Origin: Aaosphaeria pasadenensis
Taxonomy: Eukaryota > Ascomycota > Dothideomycetes > Pleosporales
Direction of reading: 5' to 3'
DNA length: 64,000 bases
Assembly: GCA_022813625.1 (NCBI GenBank)
Contig: JAKLMB010000013.1
Coordinates: 744,001 to 808,000, forward strand
A model generated the notes under the pieces. It ran no database searches and was not told the DNA's origin. It saw only the letters and a program-made list of their open reading frames with translations. A program made the position numbers and the translations under genes. Positions 1 to 11,800 of the stretch are shown one piece after another; position 1 is the stretch's first letter, and every line of letters begins with the position of its first letter.

Positions 1-878
1 CGATGCGAGTAAGTTGAAGCGCGCTTTCAGTGATACACTTATGAAGCGGAACGTGATTTAATTATAGAACTCATCTTCCTTGCAAATTCTGCTAGGCAGG
101 ATGAGTGTGTTCAACGAGCGAGCCTTGCAGCGACGGTAGCCCTAGGGATTGCGTATCTTGCGAGCATAGCTTCTCATGTGAGTGGTTTGGCTGGAGCTCT
201 CTTTTCGATTTGAGATAGGCGACGCACGATGTGGCCGATTGCATGCTAAAGATGCTTCACTAATAGTTCAATTCTGTTGCGTGATCGAGCAGCACTGTAT
301 CCAGAACAATGTAACATTGATGAGGGAAAGAAAAAAAATCTACACAGCACTTTTGTCGGCCTGAGTGTCAAACAATGCGATCTTTAAGGTCACTCATGTA
401 CACTGAGACTACTCAGACACACACAGTTTAGCATTTACATCTCGAGAACGGGTAGACGCACGCCATTTCTAGCGCGATGCAAGTGGAACTTGTCAGGTCG
501 ACGGCGCGTACGTAGATCAAGCACCAGCAGCCCAGAAGTTTTGCTCCCTTTGCATGCCCTCCTCATTTTGCTTATGAAATAGTGCCACAGCTCCCTTTGT
601 GACATGTATTTTCCAAGTTGATGTTGAGAAACTGGATGAGCTAAAGAAGGCGTGTTCATAGGATAGTCAATGCGTGCACAGCCTTCGTTCCGCCATCAGC
701 TTCGCTACAAAGGGTATTAATATCAAGATCTCATACGTTGTGATCACGAGTCATCCCTGCTCATGAAACCTAAATGCAAACCATCACTATCGAATAAAGG
801 CTCCCCAGAGTTTGCTGCCTTTTCAACGCTTACAGCACCATCTTCACTTCGCACATGCAAGCTTCAACGAGTATTAGT
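1..878. other. no gene seen
   Basis: Upstream flank of the first regulator. Short open frames at 182-364 (+) and 435-659 (-) show no recognisable motif and no splice partners. It probably holds the promoter of the gene starting at 879. Confidence 0.5.
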
Positions 879-2177
879 ATGAAAGTAGCGAAAACCCGGA
901 AAGCCCATACAAAGTCTCGAAGCGGATGTTTCTCTTGCAAATCCAGGCATATCAGAGTAAGTTTGGATCATACACAAAATCATCACATCGAGGGCTTCCT
1001 CGGTTTGATGCATTTGTTCAAGAGCGTATAGGTTCTGACAGGAGCGCAGTGCGACCAGCGTAAACCAATCTGCTTCAATTGCGAGAGATATGCTTCTGAA
1101 TGTGTATATCCTCAGCCCAAACCGGTCTTGGCGCCACAGATTGATACTCCAAGTCTGTCTCCAGACATACCAAGTATTGAAGCCATATGCCGTGACCACA
1201 CCAGCCATCTGGATCAAATACAGGCAGAAGGCCAGGAGGCGACGTTGAGCATTTCACAACTTCGGCTACTCCATCACTTCACCACGGTCACCGCAAAGAC
1301 CCTTTCGGCCGACCCATTAAATGAGGACCTGTACTCATCCTACCTTGTCAAAGTCGCATTTCGATACCCCTTCCTACTTCATGCGGTACTCTCTCTTGCG
1401 GCATTGCATCTTAGTCACACAGAACCGCGTCAGGAGAAGGAGGAACTTCTGGCACTCGCTGGCCGACACCACATGGATTCCATAAGTCGCTTTCGGACGG
1501 ACATCGCGGACGTCAATCAATCGAACTACGAGGCTGTCTTCCTCTTTAGCAGCACTTTATTTCCATATCTCTGGGGTTCCTTGATTGGTACCGATACCTC
1601 TCTAGATCACACATTCGACAGCATCATCTCGAATCTCTTCATGACCAGAAGGGTGCGCCCCCTTGTCCATGAATTCTATGAAACACTTTCGCAATCCGAG
1701 CTTGGGAGACTGCGGCCGCAAGATACACGGACCATCGACTGGCAGTTTGTTGTGCTGCCCACAAAGACCGAATTGGTTGGTTTACAAAAGTTTGCAGACC
1801 TCGCCCATGATATCTTCGATGGAGATGTAGCTGAGGCCTACAACCAAGCAATTCGTGTCCTCATAGTGGTTTTTGATGTGGCAGCACAATCTCTCTCGGC
1901 CCCGTCTGACGCCCTTCTAAAAATGTGGATCCATTTCGTTACTCCACGTTTCTTGCATCTGCTATCAGAAAGAGAGTTTGGCGCCTTGATCATATTTGCC
2001 CATTATGCTGTCTTGGTTGACAGAGCGTCACACTATTGGTTCTTGGTCGGCGCGTCTACAAAGATACTCACAACTATATGTCCACTTATACCCACTCAAT
2101 GGCAGTCGTGGGTAGACTGGCCTCGAGCCCAGATAAATACAACCGATCCTGTAGAAACATGCGCTTATACACTGTAG
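879..2177 (+). CDS. Zn2Cys6 transcription factor (tandem copy 1)
   Basis: Fungal binuclear zinc-cluster regulator, expected to be nuclear and DNA-binding. Exons 879-956 and 1050-2177 give about 401 aa. The 93-nt intron (donor GTAAGT, acceptor GCAG) was placed by hand; an ATG at 879 opens a basic N-terminus. The zinc cluster is at residues 17-44 and reads C-x2-C-x6-C-x6-C-x2-C-x6-C, with the intron falling in phase 0 just before the third Cys. The rest is the helical fungal-specific region, with a PFLLHAVLSLAALHLS block and a C-terminal WQSWVDWP motif like those in Upc2/Ecm22-type proteins. The gene 0.6 kb downstream has the same plan and the same first intron position, so the two are probably duplicates. 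The target genes are unknown; the nearby MFS and RTA1 genes are candidates. The family call is firm. Confidence 0.85.
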
Positions 2178-2312
2178 AATACCTGCTGCAATTTTTAGTA
2201 CACTTATTTTATGCTCTGGCGGGCTAATCTCGAAGCAAACAGTTGAGGCGTGCTCTTATAGGTTGCAGGCTGCAACATCTGGGAAGTTTGATTCACGCTA
2301 GAGCGGGAAACA

Positions 2313-2325
2313 AATACGCGTAAAT
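2313..2325. promoter_or_regulatory. AATACGCGTAAAT motif, copy 1
   Basis: It lies about 440 bp before the start of the second regulator. The core TACGCGTA is palindromic. The first 12 bases recur at 6295-6306 and 8625-8636. Its function as a binding site is inferred. Confidence 0.4.
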
Positions 2326-2457
2326 GTGATAATCTGTGTCAGAAGAGACGTCAACAGTGCCTTTAGTGATACGATTAGGTGCCGATCATTTGCACTAAAC
2401 TGTTGACTAGTACAATACAAGTAATTCGTGCTGGCGAGCTCTAACATGCAGGGATTA

Positions 2458-2465
2458 TACGCGTA
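2458..2465. promoter_or_regulatory. TACGCGTA palindrome
   Basis: Second copy of the palindromic core in front of the regulator at 2755, about 297 bp upstream of its ATG. It shares only the 8-nt core with the longer motif. Confidence 0.3.
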
Positions 2466-2754
2466 TCTCCGCTTTTGTCCAAGCTTCGGAAATCTCTATG
2501 TATGGGATGGCATGGGTACCAACTGAGACGCAGACTTAGATAGCCGCCCAGATAACTGGACGCAAGAAAAACTGATCAAGGATGCCTAACGAACGAAATG
2601 AATTTGCTACTATTCCTTTCGGCCCCATACGCTGAAAAAGGGGCTCTAGCTGATAAAACGTTAGTCCCTTCCTTGGTGCATATCTTCATGTGAAGTAAAA
2701 TCCGCCAGGTCTTCATCTGAGATGAGGACACCTCAACCACTGAAATAACGTAAC

Positions 2755-4028
2755 ATGATCCGTCGACAGCATAAGAAGTCGAGGAAGGGGTGCTTAGTCT
2801 GCAAACAACGCCACATTCGGGTATGTCCGTTCCGTTGTGCCAAGTAGGAGGAAACCTCGATAGCTAACCGGGCGGTTGCAGTGTGATGAACAGCGACCAA
2901 CGTGCCTCAACTGCATCAGGGCCGAACGGGTGTGCTCATATCCCAGCAATCAGAGCCGCGTCAGGGTATACGAGATTGCCTTTTCAGCCTTGATCGAGTC
3001 TTTTATTGACATAATGTCAGACACCCCAAGATCAGTCAAGTCATGAGCCTAGGGAGACAGAGGGATCATGCAGCAACGAGCCTGAAGATTACCAACAGGA
3101 TAACAAACATGATGTCATCAACATGCTACACTTGGAGCTTATGTTCCACTTCGACTTCAATGTTTACGCACCCGAGTTTAGTGATAGCACCAAAGAGTCC
3201 GCAACGAAGTTTGTCCTGCAGACTGCTTTGGATGCGCCCTTTTTGATGCATGCAATCTTGGCCATATCTGCAAGACATCTATCCGTAACCCGCCCTGTAA
3301 ACGCTGTGCGGTATCAGAATCAGGCAGTGGAGTTGCAGACGAAAGCAATCGAATTGTATAATGCCGCTTGCCAGGACAGCGGCCGAGAAAGGTCTGTTGC
3401 ACGGCTGCTGTTCTCTTCTATCCTCGGACGGCATATTATAGCTGATGTGCTTCAAAATGATGGGCTCGATTTCCCATCCTTTCTTGCGCGTTACACTCGG
3501 GGTGTTCAGATTTACCGTGGCGTAAGAGCTGTTGCGGCAGAGGAAGACTGGTCTCAGCTATTAGGGTCTGACTTGGGCCCGATAATGACCCAAGGAGCGG
3601 ACACCGGTGCTTATGATAATCTTATCGAATTGAGTGATGCGTTATGGCATTTGATCTCTAATTCTGATAACCTAGACAACGAGGAGAAAACAGCCTGTGG
3701 AACAGCGCTTCGGCTGATTGAGACAGGCTTCGAGAATCTGAGGCAACTGACAAGAATTGAGCTTGGCCGACGCATGATTTTCATGTGGCTAATCATGCTT
3801 CCTGATTTGTTTATCAGTCTATTGGAATGTCAAACTCCCGAAGCAATTGCTATCTTAGGTCGCTACGCTATGCTGCTTCACTTCGGAAGAAATATATGGC
3901 AAGTCAGAGAGGCGGGTCCACATCTTTTGAAGGCAGTGATGGAATTCTTAGGGCCTCCATGGGACGCGTGGCTCACATGGCCTGAAAGCTTACCGAACCC
4001 ATTGCAGGTAGCCATAGATAGTGGTTGA
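2755..4028 (+). CDS. Zn2Cys6 transcription factor (tandem copy 2)
   Basis: Second binuclear zinc-cluster regulator. Exons 2755-2820, 2882-2965 and 3021-4028 give about 385 aa; introns are 61 and 55 nt. The zinc cluster (residues 13-40, same spacing as copy 1) is again split by a phase-0 intron just before the third Cys. The second intron is needed because the frame after residue 50 runs into a stop; GTATAC to GTCAG restores the frame into the long final exon. That exon carries a PFLMHAILAISARHLS block and a C-terminal WDAWLTWP motif, both matching copy 1. It ends 146 bp from the convergent MFS gene. It could regulate that transporter, but this is inferred only from position and the shared upstream motif. 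Confidence 0.83.
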
Positions 4029-4174
4029 CTAGATCAATAATGACTTGGTGGATCACAAAGCTGTATTGCTATGCTTTGTCGACATTGTTGATTCGTGGTA
4101 AAGGTCGTCTTTGGTCGTGAGATCGATTGGTTACGTACTCAGCCCAAGCTCGACAGAGAACCCACAACCACGAC

Positions 4175-5886
4175 CTATAGTCGAACTTGGAATTTTGCAC
4201 GTAATCGTGAGCCAAATACATATAAAAGTACGGGAATGGGTACAAGCCCTAGAGCAATGAACCCTAACACGCTGTTACCCCATCCAATACCTAATGTATC
4301 GTACATCCGTAGACCTGAAAGCGGCAGCAGGGCACCAAGCAAGGACCGCAAAATCGCCAACGCCGCCGAGACCGATGCTGCGTATTTTGGAAATGCGTCA
4401 ATCAAATAATTTTGTATGCACGTCTGCGCAGAAGTAAGCAACCAATGCCAACCTGCAATTCGTGTCACGTACCATAATACCCATTAGGCCAACACAAATA
4501 ACAAACACACCTAACATGGGGAAAATCCAGTGAATTCCCTTCTGTATAGTCCAACCATAAATGAAAAGACCAATCGGCATGGCCAGGCTGCAAGGAATAC
4601 TAATGATCGGGTTCAGACGGTCTTCAGGTCGATGCTGTAATCCGCGCGCTTTTGTCCGTTTCACCAGCAGGTCCACGAGTTGACCGAAGCCTAACACCCC
4701 TATAACCATACCGAGACCAGCTGGAAGAAAGACCAACCCGCTAGAGCCTTCGTCGAAGCCATATTCTTCGGTGTAGACATATGTGAAGGTGGCGATCAGA
4801 AGATACAAGATGCCATAGGATATGGCGATGTACAGCGCACTAATAGTCACTACCGGTGTAGCCACTAAAAGCTTTACAGGACGAACCGCGGCCAGGCGAA
4901 ACTTCTCTGACCGCGTGCATTGCACCTCAAGTACACTTCGCACATAGGGGTCGCCCGTCTTCTCGCGAAGGCGATGTGCACGCTGATCAAGCAGAACAGG
5001 GGCGTATGTCTCGCGCAAGCAGAAGAACGTTATCGGAATCAAAATGCCAGACTACAAGACTTGTGAGAATTCTGGCTTCATCGACTCAAAATTGGAGCAA
5101 ACATACAAGGATCGCAATGAGCCAGAACACCCACCTCCAACCGGCCGCCCTGATTAGGAACCCACCTGCAGCGGGACCAGCGCAAGGCCCGAGGAGAGGA
5201 CCCATAGCCCATAGAGATACAGCTCTGCCTCTCTTTTCAACGGACACCATATCCGCAATTGTTCCACTCCCAATTGTGAGCGGTACAACGCCAGAGAGGC
5301 CCATAAGTAAGCGGAACGCAAGAAGCATGCCCACGCTGTTACTGAGTGCCGCCCCAATGGTGAACAAGGCAAAGATGATGTTTGCGTAAATATAGAGGTG
5401 CCTGCGACCATAGATCTCGCTAAGGGGCGCAACGAACAAGGGACCTACGGCGAACCCAAGGATGTAGATTGACAGGAGGAATGTCGCTGTAACCGTAGAT
5501 GAATCGCGGAATTCCTTCATTATGCTCGGGATGCCGGGTGCAAACATGGATGAACCTAAGGGTCTGGAGAAGGCGTTAGCAAGACAAACGAGCAGGTACA
5601 TGTTTATGACAGTAGCTACTAACGTGACAACACTGAGTGATGATAGAACAATAATATTTGTCCATTTCTTCGAATCGGGCCAATTCATGGGATTTTCTGG
5701 ATCATTCTCCCCTTCCCAATCGACCAAATGTGTGCCTCGCCCCTTTCCATCTTCATGCTGTTGATCTGAGCCAGTGGACGGCTTGCAACTGGCATTCGAT
5801 TGTGTGCCACTGGGTTGGTTAGGTACAGGCCGTTGCAACTCGACGTCCATCAAGTCCTGTCCGTCTCGACGTGGTTTCCCTTCCAT
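4175..5886 (-). CDS. MFS drug:H+ antiporter, DHA1-type
   Basis: Plasma-membrane exporter of the 12-helix major facilitator superfamily. Exons read 5886-5107, 5051-4473 and 4423-4175, giving 535 aa; both introns are phase 0 with good borders (GTATGT...GTAG, GTACGT...GCAG). The start is the ATG at 5886; the frame is open further upstream but without an earlier ATG. The acidic N-terminal tail is followed by a DPENPMNW-type segment typical of fungal DHA1 proteins. Motif A appears as APLSEIYGRR after helix 2. After the third helix pair comes a WRWVFW segment and FFCLRETYAPVLL, and near the end RSLLGALLPLSG and GWGNSVLGF, all standard for the family. The substrate cannot be read from sequence; drugs, polyamines or a metabolite are possible. 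It converges on the Zn2Cys6 gene at 2755. Confidence 0.88.
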
Positions 5887-6735
5887 AATTCTTGATGAAG
5901 CAGCGTTGTATAACGCTTTGGTCTCAAGAATGATGAGAAAGGGCGTACTTCGATTCAAGGCATGGGAAAGGCGAGCGACACTCCAAGCTATAAGCTAGTG
6001 CAACGAGAAGATTAACGCAGTAGGTCACATCCTACACTAAATCTATGGAAACACAGGAACTGATAGTATTCTAAAATTCGACGCTCGGTGAGTATGGGAA
6101 GCTAGTCCGAATTCTCCTTGGGAATCCGACGTGCATGGGTACGCAAATGGAAGAGCGTAGGGGCCTTGCGAGTATCTGTCCAGCCCAGAACGAGCATTGC
6201 TTCACAGCCCTCTGTTAAACTTAGTAGCTGCAGACCGGGATCGTCAACTGGTCCCAGCGTTGCTCTATTCGTCAAATAATACTCTAAGGTTACAAATACG
6301 CGTAAAACATAGACTAAAAAGGCAGTGTGAGAGATAAAAACAGCTACTCCACCTTGGGCTCCCAGTCTTACATGCCGGTAGAAAATATTCGTTGAGACAA
6401 AATGTCTACATTGCTTGTCAATCACTGCCAGTTTTCTTGATACTTTTAAAATCGTGAGCGCTGATTTTCACCACGAGACGTCTATCATCAGCTTTACACT
6501 ACGCTATATCTCTCATTTCTTACATCCATTCGAGCCAAATTACATGATATTGCATCTCTCCGAGCCTATACGTTGATACTACTTCGTATCCCACCGCTTA
6601 GCCTCAGGTACGTTCCGCTTGCCAGGGTGCTGGCATCGACGCATCTCTTGCGTCTCCTGATCCCCTTTCAGTCAAGAGCTTTACTGAATCCCTAATGTAG
6701 TGCTTCAATTTCGTCCTCCTTGAAAGAAAAAGAAG
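5887..6735. other. shared upstream region of two divergent genes
   Basis: Between the MFS start (5886, minus) and the small membrane protein (6736, plus). It contains motif copy 2. A 107-codon open frame at 6102-6425 (minus) has one hydrophobic stretch, but I see no family motif and do not call it. Confidence 0.45.
6295..6306. promoter_or_regulatory. AATACGCGTAAA motif, copy 2
   Basis: Located about 409 bp before the MFS start and 430 bp before the small membrane protein. The 12 bases are identical to copies at 2313 and 8625. A role in co-regulation is inferred. Confidence 0.4.
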
Positions 6736-6927
6736 ATGCAACCCTGGGTCGTCATTCTCATAGTGTTGCTTGCTGCTGGAGGCGTTGTCTGCTGCGGGTT
6801 CGCTGTGTGTTCTCTTTACGGGGACAATGACGAGAACAAGATCAAGTCTATATCACAAGAGCAGGCCAAATACATGGCTGCAGTGCGTTCTCGTACTGTT
6901 AAGATGCTAGCTTTTGAATGTAGATAG
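6736..6927 (+). CDS. small single-pass membrane protein
   Basis: Open frame of 63 aa from an ATG at 6736. Residues 4-28 are a hydrophobic helix (WVVILIVLLAAGG then VVCCGFAVC), followed by a short polar tail with SQEQAKYMAAVRSR. This resembles a widespread group of tiny fungal membrane proteins that end in a YMREVR-like segment; that similarity is from memory and has not been searched. No signal for a specific function is visible. The 3' end may be misjudged if a short intron follows residue 50. It lies between the MFS and RTA1 genes and could share their upstream motif. Confidence 0.5.
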   Translation: MQPWVVILIVLLAAGGVVCCGFAVCSLYGDNDENKIKSISQEQAKYMAAVRSRTVKMLAFECR

Positions 6928-7358
6928 GTGCCCTTGGAGAGTTTGGTGCGTGGGAGAAGCAAGTTGAAACAGTGTGAAGGGAGTTATATCTCTGATGCTA
7001 GCTAGGAAAACGAGGAAATAGACCAAGTTTAGTCTTCATGTGCGCAAATATGTACAGATTTTATTGAACACTACGGGTGCGTCTGATTGGAATTTACCTA
7101 CTCCTGTCAGTATGGTTGCATTATGATTACCATCGATAATATTGGTACAGGAGCTCGATGATGCACCTGAAACCCCCCGTATCTCCTTCATCTAATTCCT
7201 GATATCTATCCCTCCCTATTTGGACAACAAAAATGCTCTGTACCATCTTCTTCTCCCCGTCACCCTCACCCCAACTGCGGGATCCCTTGCAAATCTAGGC
7301 TCTGCCAACGAACCACAGTTGCTCTGTTTTGATATGGGCCTCTGATATCCCCCCGTTC

Positions 7359-8293
7359 TCATACTGCCTGTGAATGCTTTCCTTTTGGTACGATGCGTGG
7401 ATCATACCAAGCTAAGCAGACAATAAGAGTAACGACCATAAGGGCAAAGTCACCGACATAAAGAGGCCATTCGTGAACCATGAGAAACCCGCCCTGTCAA
7501 ATATGAGTATTCGATAATAAACGCTGAGCCGCAAACATACCTTTCCCATCGCATACTCTGCCACGCGGTATGTGTTTCTCACTCCCACACAGGCGCATGC
7601 CACATACAGCAATATCATATATCTTTGCCATGGGAACGTCCCATTCTTAGAAGCTGTAGTAGGGTACGCTCGTAGATCTCTGTGGAAGCTCACTGCAATC
7701 CTCACAAAGAAGCAAAAGATGTAAATTTGCAGACCAAGACCAACAAGAATTGTCGTCCTGCCAAAATTCATAGCACTTTGACTCTTTGCCTGCGATAGTA
7801 TACCGCCACCGCCACTTTGAACCAAGAAGCAAAGAACGTCTCCATAGACGAAAAATTGTGTCATGATGGAAGGGTGAATGAGAGAAATGTCATCGCCATT
7901 GAGGCGTTGCACAAGGCGTCCGAGTATGGCATATATCGATGCAGCGAAGAAAATTGGCGCAAGGAGAAGAAGGAGAGATTGAATGACATATGGTACTAAG
8001 GATTTGGTATTGTTATGGGCTCCAATTCGAGCGGCATAGCCAATGGTTTCGAACTACAGGACGAGTTTAGTACTTGCGGCAAGGTGAATTATGAGATATC
8101 TGTAGGTACTCACCAGTCCACCGATAACGAAAGGCACGCAGAACCCAGTACGATTTCTTATCAGCCGCCAAGTATGGAGGAGTGTAAGGAGCCCGCAGAC
8201 ACTGGTCCCAATTGCACCTGCTACGATGGATGGATTGTAGTCCCAAATTTTATTTTCGACCTTTTGATGATTTGAAGAAGGAAAACCTGACAT
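7359..8293 (-). CDS. RTA1-like (lipid-translocating exporter family) membrane protein
   Basis: Seven-helix fungal membrane protein of the RTA1/RSB1 family, whose known members are linked to resistance to 7-aminocholesterol and to long-chain base export. Exons 8293-8114, 8053-7541 and 7493-7359 give 275 aa, with both introns in phase 0. The family marks are in order: WDYNPSIVAGAI, LLTLLHTWRLIR, the FVIGGLFETIGYAAR region across the first splice junction, VPYVIQSLLLLLAP-like text, FFVYGDVLCFLVQSGGGG, VRNTYRVAEYAMGK, and HEWPLYVGDFALM after the last junction. The last exon was recovered because the unspliced frame loses the family C-terminus. It probably sits in the plasma membrane. Its place beside an MFS exporter and regulators suggests a stress or toxic-lipid role, which is inferred. 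Confidence 0.85.
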
Positions 8294-8624
8294 GGTAGGA
8301 ACACAAGATGTGACAATCAAAGCGAACGAATGCGACAAGGATTGATAAAGAGTGGCAATGTAGTGATACTAGAATAAAGACAAACGCCGTTCTATATCAT
8401 AACTACAACGAAGACTCCGAGAGTCTTCTATAGGTCTACATGTTTCACATTTCTCTGGCAAGAACCATATTTTCAGGCCACGAAGGTTTACGACTAGTAT
8501 AGGTTGCCAGAAATAGTATCACACAGTGTAGTCTAGATAGACTGTAAATGTTTAGCGCACAAGCTTTGTTCGCACACGACCATCTTGCCTTTCATTCTGT
8601 GAGGATCCCATGCGACAGACTACT

Positions 8625-8637
8625 AATACGCGTAAAT
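8625..8637. promoter_or_regulatory. AATACGCGTAAAT motif, copy 3
   Basis: About 332 bp before the start of the RTA1-like gene (minus strand). All 13 bases match the copy at 2313. Function is inferred. Confidence 0.4.
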
Positions 8638-8799
8638 ATGGAAAATCGACTCTTACAGAATAAGCAAGGCAAGATGCATAAAATGTCAAAGTAGGGTTAC
8701 TACTACGAACCGCAACTACAGCACGGAACCTTGCGCTTTTAGGCTCGGGTCGGATCGATAATTTCAGATAAGAACCATTGGGTGGCTGAGTTGCGGACG

Positions 8800-8809
8800 A
8801 ATACGCGTA
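8800..8809. promoter_or_regulatory. AATACGCGTA half-copy
   Basis: Carries the palindromic core plus two bases, about 507 bp before the RTA1-like start. The 3' flank differs from the full motif. Confidence 0.3.
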
Positions 8810-11800
8810 CTCGCCTGTTTGGCAAAGCCTGGGTCAAATGTAGCAGCACTCTCGCACTCGCACTCGCACTCGCTATTGGGTATCCCCTAACATTGTCGGG
8901 GAGCGATTCTGCCCTCACCTTTATGTATCAAGCCATCGCTCATCGCGGTCAAAATGCGGATGTGCCGGGTTCGGTACACCGGCTGCTTCCATTTGTTCAC
9001 GGACTTCAAGGCAGTGTGGATAGACCTAGCCACGAGTTAGATGTGCATGCCAGGATAAAAGGCGGCCTTGAGTAGCAACCGGATAGGAGGTGTAGATGTA
9101 ATCGACATGTTTCAATCTACTTTGTGAACTCGATCAACGGTCGCATTCTGAGTAGCCTATAGTACTGGAGCGTCCAGTATATACATTGACAAATCGACCA
9201 TTCGTAATCGAAGTCAGCGCTCTCCTTTTTCTCCTTTCAACACATTCATTCACATCCGTAGGGGATTTGAAGTGTATGGGGAAAGTATTAAAGTATCAAC
9301 TTTGCACATGAGGTACGTGAGGCACAACCTGCTCTGCACACCCATCTAAGCTCCGTCTGTGATTCACGCAGCGAAGCGTAGCCGTTGTATTACACCATTG
9401 GTCAGATCGATTGACACATAGGTTCCATGCAAATGACTGTATTTACCTTGCCGGTTTGTTGCAAACGTAACAGGTAGCTTTAACTCTGACCTTGCTTGTC
9501 AGCTTATTTCTACGCGCTGGATGGCGGATTGTATCCACTTCAAACCATCCTCCGGATTCTAGTTTACATCTTTCGTAGGGGACCATAGGCTAATCTTTCC
9601 CAGGTCATGATTTAAGAACAAATGTACGAAAACCGGAAGGTTTTAACCATCTGGGGCGAGGAAAGCTCGCGGATCATCTGACAGGCGAAAAGCGCGTCTA
9701 CGTGGCGAAATCCTTCATGGCTAGAGATAAGCTGGTCAGTACCTCCAAACGCTGGACAAGGACAACTTCCTCACCTCTAGACGTAAGAAACTGATGTTCG
9801 AGTAAGCTCTACAACTGCTCTATGATTGCGTGTAGGCAGCGCATGACTCGGGTCTCTACAGAATGTCTCGTAGGACGAATCGCGTTGATCCGATGCAAAC
9901 AGAGCGTATGTGGTGAAACAAGTCGCACTCCATCGTAGTACGAGAATGTACGGTCTGGATACTTGATGATATTACAAACAGGTCTCATGGCGAGCCTCAT
10001 CCATAGCCACTGCCACTGTGGATATCTAGCGCGGCAGGTCTAGACGTGCGCCTCACCTGCCCAATGAGGCTTTCCGTTGTACACGACTGATGCGCCACTC
10101 TCAAAGGATGAAAAGCCTAAGCGATCCGTTTGCACAGGTTTCCCCATGTAAGAAACTTGAAGAATGCGTACAACGAACATGTCCCAAATCGGAAGGCTGT
10201 GTGGTATGCAATGCACAAGACTGAGTACCTTGCGGAGACCGTTATGCACGTTAGTGAAAGTTTGGGCGGAATGAACAACCGCGATAAGAACAGGTGTTTG
10301 CACGCATGAGAAGCCAACGAGAGATTTGAGTAAGACTGGCGTTCCTTCGAGGTGGTTTGGTCAGCACAAGACAGCGCTGCGCCGCATGGTCGCAGAAGAC
10401 TTCTTCAGGAACATAATCATGGAAACCGGGGCTCACGCCTTTTAGAATAAGGACATGTGTCTTGGGACCGAGCAATCGGAAAAATGGCATGTGGTCGTCA
10501 CCCAAAGAGGATAATATGCTAAGAATCGAGGAATGCGATAATGCGCCAGTTCAAGTGGAATGCTAATGCCATAGCAACGAAATGCAAGACCTCTTTAGTA
10601 CGGCCAAAATCCTCAAGGCAGAAAGGGAAAACTGGGTTTACTATCGCGTGTAAGACGCGCGAAAATGTGAAGCATCGTAGTCATGCCGTTACTGGAGGTT
10701 AAGGTGAGGGGTCCCGCTACAAGCGAAGCTGTCAACCCCTTTGTGGTGAAAGGAGAAAGAAGCTCAAGGGAGTGTCCAGGATGAGCTCGTGGGGAAGAGC
10801 GAGCAAGGCCGTGTGGTGCAACAGCATAAAGACAAGGGAGTCGAGATTGTCCCAAGGCTTCGACCAGACGCGACCACTCTTGTTAGTTGAGATGGCCAGA
10901 TACCAGGACGGATTTGTTAGTAGGCTGACGCAATAGTCCAGTACTCTTCGAATCTCTTGATTGACACGAATTAGCAAATGAATTTTCATTGGGGTATTCT
11001 GAATTGCGTTGCTCGGGCTTCACAGCCGGCGGCTGCGGATGGAAAGGTGAGCCTGCTGCTTAGGTACTACCAGATCAGCGGTCCAGAGTTCTCGTTGTGC
11101 GACTTGGACAACGTAAGTGGTGGCACGTAACGAGAGGAGGTAGCGTTTGTCTCATGAATCGACTCTGTGCTCCACCGAGCCCGCCGTGATGTTCCGGGAG
11201 GGAACGTGGTGATCATACCGGATAGATTTGACTGTTTCGGAAGAATAATCGCCAAATGGTGAGACTAGCGTACCTATTGAAGGGTCAACAAGAGAAGTAT
11301 TAGAAATAGTTATACGGCTCTACGGCTCCAAGGCAAGATATAGCGAGCAACACAGCTCAAGTCTTCCTTCTCGCGTAGGGAAGAGAAATAGAGTGATGAT
11401 GTGAGCTTGGAAACCGAAGCCAAAAAAGAGAAATATTACACGACAACACCAACGTTTGTTTGGTAAAGGGCTCCCTGATCCGACATGGAAGGTTGAACTA
11501 AAGTCTACGCACTCCTCAATTAGAGTCTGCCACGCGAGCAAGGAAGATTTAGCAAACATGAGGGGCGAGCAGATTGAACGAAGTTGAAAGAACCGCATTG
11601 TTTCAAGGAGCCCACTAGCGGATGTGAGGTGCAAATTGACGAGTAGTTTATCTCCTTGCCGCGCCGGGAGCGGGACAGAAATTTGAAGTATCCGGACATT
11701 TAATATTAATCGAAAAGCTGGGGGCTGCTAGCACCATGGTAGATTAATTATTTGATCTCCCTCTGTGGGTCGTTTTCCTGGCCACTCGGGGATTATGTAA

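Noticed and set aside
6102..6425. 107-codon frame between MFS and the small membrane protein
   Set aside because: One hydrophobic stretch but no family marks; it occupies the likely shared promoter region.
879..8293. Secondary-metabolite cluster
   Set aside because: Regulators and a transporter are present but no PKS, NRPS, terpene or DMATS gene is in the window.
8782..9075. 97-codon plus-strand frame
   Set aside because: Low-complexity Leu-Ala run from a CTCGCA repeat and no homologous text; probably chance.
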